This document shows positions 27,231 through 36,416 of a DNA stretch of 62,617 bases, in pieces. Position 1 is the first letter of the stretch, and each line of letters opens with the position of its first letter. The stretch covers positions 1 to 62,617 of the forward strand of contig NZ_JAIVFT010000028.1 in assembly GCF_020829665.1 (NCBI RefSeq). Reading direction: 5' to 3'. Made by a program: the position numbers and the translations under genes. A model generated the notes under the pieces. That model saw only the letters and a list, made by a program, of their open reading frames with translations, was not told the DNA's origin and made no database searches. This DNA is from Nostoc sp. CHAB 5824 (GTDB taxonomy: Bacteria; Cyanobacteriota; Cyanobacteriia; Cyanobacteriales; Nostocaceae).

Positions 27231-27612
27231 TTTCTAAGGGGAGGATTAGGGTAGGGTGACGCGGATCGTGATGGGAAGCCAGAGAACCGAATATCACGTC
27301 TTGACAAGGGTTTCACGTTAAGTTGACACGCATGGGCATGCCGTGCCCCTACACGTTACGATATAACGTTGTACCGCATCTGAATGGGAACCGCTATATA
27401 TTAAATTGTCGCCTCTTTATATTTGGGTAAAACGGGAGAAAGCCAAAAAGTTGAAACTTAGATATTACAAGCCTTAAGAGCCTTAATTTGCGTTTTAGTG
27501 CCGTTATTGGCTCAATGTCTCCTTCTGAAGATGTGATAAAAATAATTCAGTTGGCTTTTCTGGTGAAATGTACGTTTGAGCAAAATGCAACAATTTATCT
27601 AGGATTGTAAAG

Positions 27613-27864
27613 ATGGCTGACCTTTCGACTGTCAAGGCAAGAAATCAATTTGCTGACCTGATTAACCGCGTTGCCTATAGCAAAGAGCGGGTGATTCTGA
27701 CTCGTCGGGGGAAGGCACTGGTAGCAGTTGTGCATTTTGAGGATCTTCAACAATCCAATGCGACTGAAACTAAAGCGATTTTAGAGTTACCGATGCCTAA
27801 TCCTAGTAGCAATGCCTGCATCGTGAGCAATGAATCCGCAGCATTTGCAGTGATAAGAGGTTAA
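27613..27864 (+). CDS. Orphan Phd/YefM-type antitoxin
   Basis: 83 residues. The N-terminal DNA-binding half is typical: STVKARNQFADLINRVAYSK then ERVILTRRGKALVAVVHFEDL. The C-terminal, toxin-binding half (NATETKAILELPMPNPSSNA...) does not look like the usual Phd tail. No toxin gene follows: the next gene, a large hybrid kinase, begins three bases after the stop codon. It may be a solitary regulator recruited to control the kinase gene, since Phd proteins repress their own promoter. AGGA lies about 10 bases before the ATG. Confidence 0.8.
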   Translation: MADLSTVKARNQFADLINRVAYSKERVILTRRGKALVAVVHFEDLQQSNATETKAILELPMPNPSSNACIVSNESAAFAVIRG

Positions 27865-27867
27865 TCT

Positions 27868-30800
27868 GTGTCTGAAGAGCTTTTTGAGGGTGGCGGCGAG
27901 ATGGGAGGATTGATGCGATCGCACGATTGGTCGCTTTCCGCTCTCGGTTCTGTTGAAACCTGGACTCAAAGCTTACGTACCATTGTGCGTTTAGTGTTGA
28001 ACTCCCGCTTCCCGATGGTCATCTGGTGGGGCAAAGAATTAGTGTTGCTCTACAACGATGCTTGGCTACCCATTTTGGGTACTAAACACCCAAAGGCACT
28101 AGGACGACCCGGACAAGAGGTTTGGTCAGAAATTTGGGACATTATAGGTGTGCAGCTTAATAGCGTCCTGGAAACAGCACAGGCAACCTGGTCTGACGAT
28201 ATGCTGCTGCTAGTCGATCGCTACGGATACACCGAGGAAAGCTTTTTCACCTACTCCTACAGCCCAATTTTCCTAGAAACAGGCGAGGTCGGAGGGGCGT
28301 TTACGGCTGTGACTGAAACGACTCGACGAGTAGTTGGTGAGCGGCGGCTCAAAACGTTACGAGAACTCGCCGCTAGTACCGGGGAAGCTAAATCTGTTGA
28401 GCATATCTGCCGCATTGCCAGCACCAGCCTGGCGAACAATCCTTACGACATTTCCTTTGCCTTGCTGTACCTGGTCGAACAGGATGGGAAACAAGCTCGG
28501 CTGGTGGAAACAGTCAGGATGGACGCTGGGACTCCCGCCAGCCCTGAGCAGGTTGACTTGACTCAAAAAAGCGATTGCTGGAAGTTCGCACAGGTCAAGC
28601 AGACTAGGGATGCTGAGATTGTTGATGAATTAATCGCCCGATTTGGGATGCTCTCCGGCGGAGCTTGGGATGAACCCTCGCGTTCGGCGATCGTCTTGCC
28701 GATCGCTCAGGCGGGTCAAAAACAGCAATTAGCAGGGTTTCTAGTCCTGGGAATTAGCCCTCGACGTGCGTTTGATGATGAATACCGGGGCTTTTTTGAC
28801 CTAGTTGCTAGCAATATTGCAACCGCGATCGCCAACACCAAAGCCTATGAAGCAGAACGTAAACGCGCCGAAGCGCTCGCCGAACTCGATCGCGCCAAAA
28901 CCACCTTCTTCAGCAATATTTCGCACGAATTCCGCACGCCGCTCACTTTAATGCTGTCGCCCTTGGAAGACATGATCGCAAATTTGGATGAAACCATTCC
29001 AGCCCAAGAACGCGAACAACTCCAACTGGTACAACGGAATGGAATGCGGCTGCTCAAACTCGTAAATAGCTTGCTCGATTTCTCACGCATCGAAGCAGGT
29101 CGAGTGCAAGCAATTTATGAACCTGTAGATTTGGCAACTTATACGGCGGAACTTGCCAGCACGTTTCGATCGCTAATTGAACGGGCGGGAATGTCGCTGA
29201 TTGTTGACTGTCCACCCTTGCCCGAAGCGATTTATGTTGATCGCGAAATGTGGGAAAAAATCGTTCTTAATCTATTATCCAATGCCTTTAAGTTTACATT
29301 AGCGGGAACCATCATGGTTCGATTGCGGTGGATCAACTCTGAAGTTGAATTATCGGTTGCGGATACAGGAGTTGGGATTCCGTCCGAAGAACTGCCGCAT
29401 TTATTTGAGCGATTTCATCGGGTTAAAAACTCGCAAGGACGGAGTTTTGAAGGCTCTGGTATTGGGCTATCGCTGGTGCAAGAACTTGTCAAATTACACA
29501 GGGGAGCAATCGAGGTTTCCAGCACCTTCGGGCAGGGCAGTTGCTTTACGGTGATGATTCCCCCCAGAACTGCTCATCTGCCACCGGAGGGAATTGGTGA
29601 GAGTTGCACGTTAGCATCAACGGCGTTAGGGGCGATGCCCTATGTCGAAGAAGCGCAACGGTGGTTACCTCAGAATGGCGATCTGAGCGTTCCACTCTTT
29701 GCGTCTGAAAGCCGCATCGTTCAATCAAAACCACTTGGAAAGCAGGCTCATATTCTGCTGGCAGATGACAACGCTGATATGCGCGATTACATTCGACGGC
29801 TCCTGAGTGGTTCTTATACCGTTCAAACCGTCGCCGATGGCGTTACCGCTTTGACTGCCATTCAGCACAATCCACCCGATCTGGTGTTAACCGATGTGAT
29901 GATGCCGGGAATGGATGGGTTTGAATTGCTGCGATCGCTCCGTTCCGATCCCACAACCCAAGACATTCCCATCATTCTATTATCAGCCCGCGCCGGGGAA
30001 GAATCCCGCCTTGAAGGACTCGAAGCCGGAGCCGACGACTATCTGATTAAACCGTTCTCAGCGCGTGAACTGCTGGCAAGGGTCGAAGCCAGTTTGAAGT
30101 TGGCACAGCTACGGCGAGAAGCAACTGTGCGAGAGCAAACCATTCTAGAGCGCGTGACCGATGCGTTTATGGCATTGGATCTCGACTTTCGCTTTACCTA
30201 TGCAAATGTTGCCGCACAACGAGTGACCCAAACTCCCTTAGAAGCAATGCTGGGTAAAACGCTTTGGGAATGTTTCCCAGGCACGGTTGGCGCTCAGTTT
30301 GAATTTCAGTATCGGCGATCGCTCAGTGAGCAGGTCGCGGTGGACTTTGAGGAGTATTATCCGCCGCTCGATCTGTGGATTGAGGTTCACGTTTATCCTT
30401 CACCAACTGGGCTGTCTCTTTTCTTCCGGGATATCAACGATCGCAAAAAAGCTGAACGGGAACGGGAACGGTTTCTGGCCGTTGGTTCGGATTTGCAAGT
30501 AATTACGGGCATAAACGGGTTTTTCCACTGGATCAGCCCAACCTGTGAACGAATCCTTGGCTGGACACCAGACGAGATGACATCCCGCCCCTGGACTGAT
30601 TTTATTCACCCGGACGACATCAGTCCATCTATTGCAGAAACCGACAGTCTTTTCGCTGGCAACGAAACCTTTACGTTTGAAAACCGTTACCGACGCAAAG
30701 ATGGCTCCTATCGCTGGTTGCTCTGGAGTGCCCAGCCTTACCCAGAAGAACAAGTGATTTACGGGGGTGCAGTTGACATTAGCGATCGCAAACTGGCAGA

Positions 30801-32709
30801 AGCAGCCCTGCGTGAAAGCGAGGAGCAGATCCGGAATATTCTGGAGAGTATTCATGAGGCATTCTTTGCTTTGGATGAAAACTGGCGCTTCGCCTACGCC
30901 AATCAAGCCGCCGGAACACTGCTTGATCGTACTCCAGGTGATTTAATTGGCAAGAATTTATGGGAAGAATACTCAGGACTGATTGGCAACGAGTTTGAGC
31001 GGATTTATTGGAGCGCAATGCGCGATCGCGTGGCTGCGTCACTGACGGCTTTTTATCCCGACCACGATCGTTGGTACGAAGTCCGCACCTACCCTGCCGC
31101 ACAGGGAATCACCGTTTATTTCAGGAATGTCACCGATCAAATTCAAGCGGAAGCAGCCCTGCGCCAATCGGAGGAACGCTATCGAACGCTGTTTGAGTCG
31201 ATCGATGAAGGCTTTTGCATCATTGAAATGCTGTTTGATGCCAATGACACGCCGATCGACTACCGCTTCTTAGAAACCAATCCTGTCTTCGAGCAACAAA
31301 CAGGACTTCGACAAGCCGTTGGTAAAACCGTGCGTCAGTTAGTTCCAGATATTGAAGACCACTGGATTAAGATTTACGGACAAGTCGCCCTGACGGGTGA
31401 ATCTGTTCGCTTTGAAAATGGCTCTGAAGCGATGAACCGTTGGTTTGACGTTTATGCTTGCCGCACCGGGCAGCCAGAAGCGCGAAAAGTTGCCCTCGTG
31501 TTCAAAGATATTAGCGATCGCGTTTCGCACGAAGCCGAACGAGAACAAATCCTGCAACGAGAACAAACCGCACGGGAAGCTGCCGAACGCGCAAACCAAA
31601 TTAAAGATGAGTTTTTGGCGGTGCTGTCCCATGAGTTGCGTTCTCCTCTGAATCCAATTCTGGGGTGGTCAAAACTGTTGCAACAGAGGAAACTGGATGC
31701 AGCAAAAACCACGAACGCACTCGCCACGATCGAGCGTAATGCCCAACTTCAGGCGCAACTGATTGACGATCTGCTCGACATCTCCCGGATTCTGAGCGGT
31801 AAACTGAGCTTGAATGCGATGTCTGTTGACTTTAATATGGTGATCTCAGCCGCTTTAGAAACTGTTCAACTAGCCGCCGAAGCCAAGTCACTGCAAATTC
31901 AAACAACCTTTTCACCTGACGTTGGAACGGTGATTGCCGATCCAGGGCGTTTGCAGCAAGTGGTATGGAATCTTTTATCCAATGCCGTGAAATTCACCCC
32001 TAAAGGCGGGCAAATCACCGTTACGTTAACCCAAACTCTCACTCATGCCCAACTTCAAGTCACCGATACTGGAAAAGGCATCAATCCTGACTTTTTGCCT
32101 TATGTGTTTGACCATTTCCGGCAAGAAGATGGGGCAACCACCCGCAAATTTGGTGGGTTGGGATTAGGACTGGCGATCGTGCAGCAAATTGTCGAAATGC
32201 ATGGGGGAACTGTCGCTGTCGAGAGCTTAGGAATTGAGCAAGGTGCAACTTTTACCGTTCAAATTCCGCTTGCGCCTCGATTGAATAAACTGCCGACTCC
32301 AAAACCATCCTTCGATTTAACGAATGATTTGAGTGGCATCCACATTTTAGTTGTGGATGATGAGGTAGACTCACGCGATTTTGCTGCCTTTGTTTTAGAG
32401 CAAGCCAACGCGATCGTTACTAGCGTTGCATCGGGCATCGAAGCGCTTCAAAGCATAGAGCAATCTATTCCCGATCTGGTTGTGAGTGACATTGGAATGC
32501 CAGACATGGATGGTTATATGCTGATGCAGCAAATCCGAGCAATGCCACCAAACCAAGGCGGAAAGATTCCTGCGATCGCCCTGACTGCCTATGCCGGAGA
32601 GATTGATCACAGACGAGCACTTGAGATAGGCTTTCAACGCCACATTTCTAAACCGTTAGAACCTAATGAGTTAGTTCGAGCAGTCTTATGTCTGCTGGAA
32701 AATGCTTAA
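27868..32709 (+). CDS. Large multidomain hybrid histidine kinase (two kinase and two receiver modules)
   Basis: 1613 residues, GTG start three bases after the antitoxin gene. Order of domains: PAS-like (about 15-150, RFPMVIWWGKELVLLYNDAW), GAF (about 165-330), HisKA/HATPase with His353 in ISHEFRTPL, and receiver 1 with Asp676 in TDVMMPGMDG. Next come four PAS/PAC units (about 755-1225; for example ERVTDAFMALDLDFRFTYAN). HisKA/HATPase 2 follows with His1255 in LSHELRSPL, then receiver 2 with Asp1541 in SDIGMPDMDG. There is no membrane segment. The PAS at about 765 and the one at about 1000 are near-duplicates (VTDAFMALD.../IHEAFFALDENWRFAYAN). The protein looks like two hybrid kinases joined in one polypeptide, allowing an internal phosphorelay. 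Confidence 0.93.
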   Translation: MSEELFEGGGEMGGLMRSHDWSLSALGSVETWTQSLRTIVRLVLNSRFPMVIWWGKELVLLYNDAWLPILGTKHPKALGRPGQEVWSEIWDIIGVQLNSVLETAQATWSDDMLLLVDRYGYTEESFFTYSYSPIFLETGEVGGAFTAVTETTRRVVGERRLKTLRELAASTGEAKSVEHICRIASTSLANNPYDISFALLYLVEQDGKQARLVETVRMDAGTPASPEQVDLTQKSDCWKFAQVKQTRDAEIVDELIARFGMLSGGAWDEPSRSAIVLPIAQAGQKQQLAGFLVLGISPRRAFDDEYRGFFDLVASNIATAIANTKAYEAERKRAEALAELDRAKTTFFSNISHEFRTPLTLMLSPLEDMIANLDETIPAQEREQLQLVQRNGMRLLKLVNSLLDFSRIEAGRVQAIYEPVDLATYTAELASTFRSLIERAGMSLIVDCPPLPEAIYVDREMWEKIVLNLLSNAFKFTLAGTIMVRLRWINSEVELSVADTGVGIPSEELPHLFERFHRVKNSQGRSFEGSGIGLSLVQELVKLHRGAIEVSSTFGQGSCFTVMIPPRTAHLPPEGIGESCTLASTALGAMPYVEEAQRWLPQNGDLSVPLFASESRIVQSKPLGKQAHILLADDNADMRDYIRRLLSGSYTVQTVADGVTALTAIQHNPPDLVLTDVMMPGMDGFELLRSLRSDPTTQDIPIILLSARAGEESRLEGLEAGADDYLIKPFSARELLARVEASLKLAQLRREATVREQTILERVTDAFMALDLDFRFTYANVAAQRVTQTPLEAMLGKTLWECFPGTVGAQFEFQYRRSLSEQVAVDFEEYYPPLDLWIEVHVYPSPTGLSLFFRDINDRKKAERERERFLAVGSDLQVITGINGFFHWISPTCERILGWTPDEMTSRPWTDFIHPDDISPSIAETDSLFAGNETFTFENRYRRKDGSYRWLLWSAQPYPEEQVIYGGAVDISDRKLAEAALRESEEQIRNILESIHEAFFALDENWRFAYANQAAGTLLDRTPGDLIGKNLWEEYSGLIGNEFERIYWSAMRDRVAASLTAFYPDHDRWYEVRTYPAAQGITVYFRNVTDQIQAEAALRQSEERYRTLFESIDEGFCIIEMLFDANDTPIDYRFLETNPVFEQQTGLRQAVGKTVRQLVPDIEDHWIKIYGQVALTGESVRFENGSEAMNRWFDVYACRTGQPEARKVALVFKDISDRVSHEAEREQILQREQTAREAAERANQIKDEFLAVLSHELRSPLNPILGWSKLLQQRKLDAAKTTNALATIERNAQLQAQLIDDLLDISRILSGKLSLNAMSVDFNMVISAALETVQLAAEAKSLQIQTTFSPDVGTVIADPGRLQQVVWNLLSNAVKFTPKGGQITVTLTQTLTHAQLQVTDTGKGINPDFLPYVFDHFRQEDGATTRKFGGLGLGLAIVQQIVEMHGGTVAVESLGIEQGATFTVQIPLAPRLNKLPTPKPSFDLTNDLSGIHILVVDDEVDSRDFAAFVLEQANAIVTSVASGIEALQSIEQSIPDLVVSDIGMPDMDGYMLMQQIRAMPPNQGGKIPAIALTAYAGEIDHRRALEIGFQRHISKPLEPNELVRAVLCLLENA

Positions 32710-32724
32710 CCTGCGTTTACCCTC

Positions 32725-33516
32725 TTAATCAACCCTTCGACTAGGTAACTTAGTGCCGCACCTTTTACAGAACCCAGCTTCTACATCGTGGAAAGCCAAA
32801 CCACAACCTGAACAAACTGTTTCTACCTGATTAGCAGTTTTCACCACTCGCTTAATTAAATCCCCCACTTGCCAAGGAATTAGCGCAATTCCTGTAAAAA
32901 TCATTAATACTGTTAGCAAGCGCCCTAATTCAGAAATTGGAATAACATCGCCAAATCCCACAGTTGTCATTGTGACAACAGAGAAATAAAAGGCATCTAA
33001 AAACGTACCGTAATTTTGAGGATTAACTGGATGCTCGACTTGATAAATTAAGCCAGAATAAATAAAAACAATTGCAAATAATGTAAATAAGATTCGCGTA
33101 AAAATTATTCCATCTTCGGTGCTGATACTGGCGAATAAAAATTTCCTATCTATAAATCTGATTAATCGTAAAATCCGAAACCATCGCAGTAGGCGGATAA
33201 AGCTGATATCCACCATTCCTAAAAAGAATGGCAAAATCGCCATTAAGTCAATAATCGAATAAAAGCTAAAAATATACTTAATTTTATTTTCCGCACTCCA
33301 TAGGCGGAGTGAATATTCCACCGCGAAGATGATCACGATCGCAGTATCGGCAACATTCAACTGAAACCGCACAGAATCAGGAATAGTATAAGTTTCTGCC
33401 ACAAAAATTCCTGATGATACTAGCACCATAGCGGCAAGTGTTAAATTAATCGCTTTACCTAATGGTGTTTCCAGGTCTTTTAAGTAGAATTCTGTTTCTT
33501 GTCTGCTCAGTAACAT
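32725..33516 (-). CDS. Voltage-gated-type potassium channel / ion transporter with C-terminal zinc ribbon
   Basis: 263 residues. Six-helix channel: S1 INLTLAAMVLVSSGIFVAE, S3 IIDLMAILPFFLGMV, S4 with regularly spaced arginines (RLLRWFRILRLIRFIDRK), S5, the pore loop with selectivity filter TMTTVGFGDV, and S6 LLTVLMIFTGIALIPWQV. The TVGFGD filter predicts K+ selectivity. The cytoplasmic tail ends in a Cys4 zinc ribbon (CSGCG ... CKRCG), a combination seen in some cyanobacterial channels and suggesting metal- or redox-linked gating or assembly. It is convergent with the hybrid kinase (15-base gap). Confidence 0.92.
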   Translation of the reverse strand: MLLSRQETEFYLKDLETPLGKAINLTLAAMVLVSSGIFVAETYTIPDSVRFQLNVADTAIVIIFAVEYSLRLWSAENKIKYIFSFYSIIDLMAILPFFLGMVDISFIRLLRWFRILRLIRFIDRKFLFASISTEDGIIFTRILFTLFAIVFIYSGLIYQVEHPVNPQNYGTFLDAFYFSVVTMTTVGFGDVIPISELGRLLTVLMIFTGIALIPWQVGDLIKRVVKTANQVETVCSGCGLAFHDVEAGFCKRCGTKLPSRRVD

Positions 33517-33586
33517 ATTCGACCATTAGCTAATCTTAATTCCCAGTTATAGCATTAGAAATACGATATTATTAATCATTATCCTT

Positions 33587-34030
33587 ATGTTAACCTCAGC
33601 TTATATGAACCCAGAATATTTTATGCGTTTAGCTTTGGCAGAAGCAAAAAAAGGAGATGCGCCTTACGGTGCTGTGATTGTTAAAGATAACGAAGTCATG
33701 GCTTTAGCTCATAACACTGTAAAGAGAGACAACGATCCATCAGCCCATGCAGAAATTAACGTCATTCGTAGTTTAACAGCTAAACTTAAAAACCCTTCTT
33801 TAGAAGGTTATAGCATATATACAACTGGCGAACCTTGCCCCATGTGTGCAACTGCTTGTGTTTGGAGTAGTGTATCAGAAATTATATATGGTGCTTCAAT
33901 TCAAGATTTAATCACCGTCCATCAATCACAAATTAATATATCGTGCGAAGAGGTAATCGCTAAATCATTTAGAAATATAAAAATTACCAAAGGCTTTTTA
34001 AAGAATGAATGTTTGGAGTTATTTAAATAA
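33587..34030 (+). CDS. Nucleoside/nucleobase deaminase (CDA fold)
   Basis: About 147 residues of the zinc-dependent cytidine-deaminase-like fold. The zinc motif is HAE (PSAHAEINVIRS) plus PCPMC (TTGEPCPMCATACVW), with the substrate-side motif APYGAVIVKDNEV. It resembles guanine deaminase and tRNA-adenosine deaminase relatives; ITVHQSQINISCEEV in the C-terminal part suggests a free-base/nucleoside deaminase rather than TadA. An internal ATG (33605, MNPEYFMRLAL) is an equally good or better start by family length. Neither has a clear ribosome binding site. Confidence 0.88.
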   Translation: MLTSAYMNPEYFMRLALAEAKKGDAPYGAVIVKDNEVMALAHNTVKRDNDPSAHAEINVIRSLTAKLKNPSLEGYSIYTTGEPCPMCATACVWSSVSEIIYGASIQDLITVHQSQINISCEEVIAKSFRNIKITKGFLKNECLELFK

Positions 34031-34145
34031 GTTGCAACAACTTAAACTTTTACAATAAATAAGCGCAAATAATTGTAGATGTAGCATGTTAGCGTAACGC
34101 ACCCTACAGTTAATCTAAGAATTAAAATTACGAATTACGAATTAC

Positions 34146-34811
34146 TTAACTTGGTTCATTCAAATAAGATAAATATGTATTTGCCCAAATCGCAGCTTGA
34201 GTGCGATCGCGCAAATTTAACCTGTTTAAAATATTCGTAACATGATTTTTTACCGTCCCCTCAGAAATATAAAGTTCCTGAGCAATTTCTCGGTTACTAG
34301 CGCCTGTAGCTATTAACCGCAAAACCTCTTTTTCTCTCGGAGTGAGTTCAGCTAAAGTAGACGGTACAGGCGGTGACTGGGTTGGTGTACCATTAGAAAA
34401 CTGAGTTAATAGCTTTTTAACTATACCTGGGCCTAATTGAGTATATCCTTTATAAACGGCACGAATAGCAACAGCTAATTCTTCTGAGGGTGTATCTTTC
34501 AATAAATAACCCATTGCCCCATTTTGCAATGCTGCTGATACATATTCATCATCATCAAAAGTTGTTAGTACTAAAATTTTAGTTTTGGCAAAACGTTTTT
34601 GAATTTCTCGCGTAGCTGCAACTCCATCCATAATCGGCATTCTGATATCTAGCAATACTACATCTGGCTGAAATTCAGCAACTAAATTAATCGCCTGTTC
34701 ACCGTTTTCTGCTTCTCCCACTATCTCTAAATCTGGTTCTAATTCTAATAACGCTCTTAATCCTTGACGAATTAAACCTTGGTCATCTACCAGCAGTACT
34801 TTAATCATCAT
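34146..34811 (-). CDS. NarL/LuxR-family response regulator
   Basis: 221 residues. The receiver domain has DDQ near the N-terminus, phospho-acceptor Asp in VVLLDIRMPIMDG, Thr in LVLTTFDDDEY and Lys in YLLKDTPSEE. A LuxR-type helix-turn-helix follows (LTPREKEVLRLIATGASNREIAQ ... GTVKNHVTNILNRL). The ATG overlaps the stop of the kinase gene (ATGA), so the two are translationally coupled. It is the DNA-binding partner of the kinase upstream and a candidate regulator of the divergent Spy-like gene. Confidence 0.95.
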   Translation of the reverse strand: MMIKVLLVDDQGLIRQGLRALLELEPDLEIVGEAENGEQAINLVAEFQPDVVLLDIRMPIMDGVAATREIQKRFAKTKILVLTTFDDDEYVSAALQNGAMGYLLKDTPSEELAVAIRAVYKGYTQLGPGIVKKLLTQFSNGTPTQSPPVPSTLAELTPREKEVLRLIATGASNREIAQELYISEGTVKNHVTNILNRLNLRDRTQAAIWANTYLSYLNEPS

Positions 34812-36073
34812 GTCAACCTTGTTAAGGGAATATTAACTGTAATTTTGCAACCTGAACCAGGAGCGCTATTAATATTAAACTCACCTCCAAGCGCTAAAGT
34901 GCGATCGCGCATACTATGAAGCCCAAAACCAGTGGTATTTTGCCCTAAATCAAAACCTCTACCATTATCTTGAATTATCAATCGTAAATTTCCTTTTGTC
35001 ATAGTCACTTCCAGTTTTACCTCTGTTGCGTATGCATATTTAGATATATTTGTCAAAGATTCTTGAGTAATTCGGTAAATAGCGGTGTTGATTTCAGGAG
35101 CTAGAGGATCTTCGAGGTTAATTTGATAAGTTGGTAAAATGCCATTTGAGCGATGGAAATTTTCTGAAAGACTAGCGATCGCACGTTCTAAAGATTGCTC
35201 TTGCAAAGGATTAGAACGCATAGTAGAAACAGATTGGCGGACATCTTTGAGTGCTTTGGAACCTAATTCTTTTGCTGTTGCTAGAAATGTTTCAGCTTTA
35301 CTTGGGTTAGATTGCCATAATTTTAAAGCGGTTTCTAATTGTAGATTTAAAGCGGTTAGAGAATGCCCTAATGAATCATGGATTTCACGAGCAATGCGGT
35401 TACGTTCTTCTAAAGTAGCTTGATTTTCAATTTGCATGGCATACTGACGGAGTTTTTCATTAGCGATCGCTAGGTTTTCTCGACTATGCCGTTCAGATAA
35501 TACTGCATTCATCATCAACAACACAAAAACTAAACTTAAGCCAAATACCAACGACCAATTCAAACTAAGAAATCGAAAGCGCTCTTGCGCCTGCGGGGAG
35601 ACTTGAAAACTGAATAATTGGTATTTTAGTTGTGTAGTAAACAGAAATAGTGTAAATGATAGACTTGTAACAAATAAACGTCCAGGTAATTTAAAAATTA
35701 GGCAACTTCGAGTAACTAAAATTATGTAAAGAAAGGGGAAAAGCCGAGCAAATCTTTCTCCAAGAAGTCCAGTTATTAAAATTAGTAAAATTCCAAAACC
35801 TGTATATATTACCTTGTTTGTTTGACTTTTATTTGGTAATCTTAAGCCCATTAGTGCAAAAACAATCAGACTATAAATTGACAGTTCTGGCAATAGATTG
35901 CAAATTGATAAATCTGGAAATAAACCACAAATTGTTAGTTCTGGAGGTTTGGAACGAAATCGCCGTAATGGAGGTGGTATAACTGCTATCAATGCAGTTA
36001 TCGCCAGTAGTATCCACTCCAGATAAAGTAGAGACGGAAAAGGATGTTTCTTAATTTGAATTGGACGACTCAT
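34808..36073 (-). CDS. NarL-type sensor histidine kinase (HisKA_3), membrane bound
   Basis: 421 residues. Several hydrophobic helices fill the N-terminal half (LEWILLAITALIAVIPP, IYSLIVFALMGL, VIYTGFGILLILITGLL, FPFLYIILVTRSCLIF, LVFGLSLVFVLLMMNAVL). A dimerisation/H-box ERNRIAREIHDSLGHSLTALN of the HisKA_3 type follows, then HATPase_c with DNGRGFDLGQN and GFGLHSMRDR. A ninefold-residue repeat (PELTICGLF / PDLSICNLL / PELSIYSLI, residues 44-70) follows the first helix. With the overlapping regulator it forms a two-component pair. The divergent gene encodes an LTxxQ periplasmic protein, so an envelope signal is a reasonable guess. Confidence 0.93.
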   Translation of the reverse strand: MSRPIQIKKHPFPSLLYLEWILLAITALIAVIPPPLRRFRSKPPELTICGLFPDLSICNLLPELSIYSLIVFALMGLRLPNKSQTNKVIYTGFGILLILITGLLGERFARLFPFLYIILVTRSCLIFKLPGRLFVTSLSFTLFLFTTQLKYQLFSFQVSPQAQERFRFLSLNWSLVFGLSLVFVLLMMNAVLSERHSRENLAIANEKLRQYAMQIENQATLEERNRIAREIHDSLGHSLTALNLQLETALKLWQSNPSKAETFLATAKELGSKALKDVRQSVSTMRSNPLQEQSLERAIASLSENFHRSNGILPTYQINLEDPLAPEINTAIYRITQESLTNISKYAYATEVKLEVTMTKGNLRLIIQDNGRGFDLGQNTTGFGLHSMRDRTLALGGEFNINSAPGSGCKITVNIPLTRLT

Positions 36074-36310
36074 TAGCCGCTTCGCTCCAGTTACAAATGA
36101 GTTAGGAGTTAAAAGTTAAGGGTTAGGAGTTTTGAATATTTTAGCGGCAGCTTTCGCCGTTTCAAATTTTCACGAAGTGAAGAATTAATGGTAAATGCAG
36201 GATATAAAAAAATTATGTACTCAGCTAAACAAGGATTGATAAATTAATCATAATCAAAATTTTTATTATTCCTAACTCTTTATTGTCAATCATGTTTGCC
36301 AAAATTCAAT

Positions 36311-36343
36311 CATGACTAAAGTCATGGGTAAAACCATGACTTT
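36311..36343. promoter_or_regulatory. Candidate operator between the two-component operon and the Spy-like gene
   Basis: Perfect inverted repeat CATGACT-AA-AGTCATG (36311-36326) followed by a further CATGACT (36335-36341). The second half also forms a 10-bp hairpin AAAGTCATGG/CCATGACTTT (36318-36343). Three related half-sites in a 300-base divergent region are what one expects for a dimeric LuxR-type regulator. Binding by the NarL-type regulator at 34146 is an inference. Confidence 0.45.
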
Positions 36344-36416
36344 CTCCTCATGTGAATCCTTAAGATAACTTCTTATGATAGTGGCATCCGACCAGGAAAA
36401 ACCCACCAAACAAGTA

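Larger units (their letters stand above)
26726..27352. repeat. Outer inverted repeat enclosing a nested element
   Basis: 35-bp arms at 26726-26760 and 27318-27352 (GTAGGGGCACGGCATGCCC ... GTGTCAACTTAA, about four mismatches) face each other. Inside them lie a G/C-rich core (26790-26850), the inverted-repeat element 26851-27230, and a 21-bp tandem array. Open frames across this region are produced by the array and look non-coding. Confidence 0.7.

Noticed and set aside
26739..27254. Overlapping open frames on both strands (for example 26739-27254, 26917-27228, 26926-27171) giving heptapeptide repeats
   Set aside because: They exist only because a 21-bp unit without stop codons is repeated ten times; frames are open in several phases at once, with no conserved non-repeat part.
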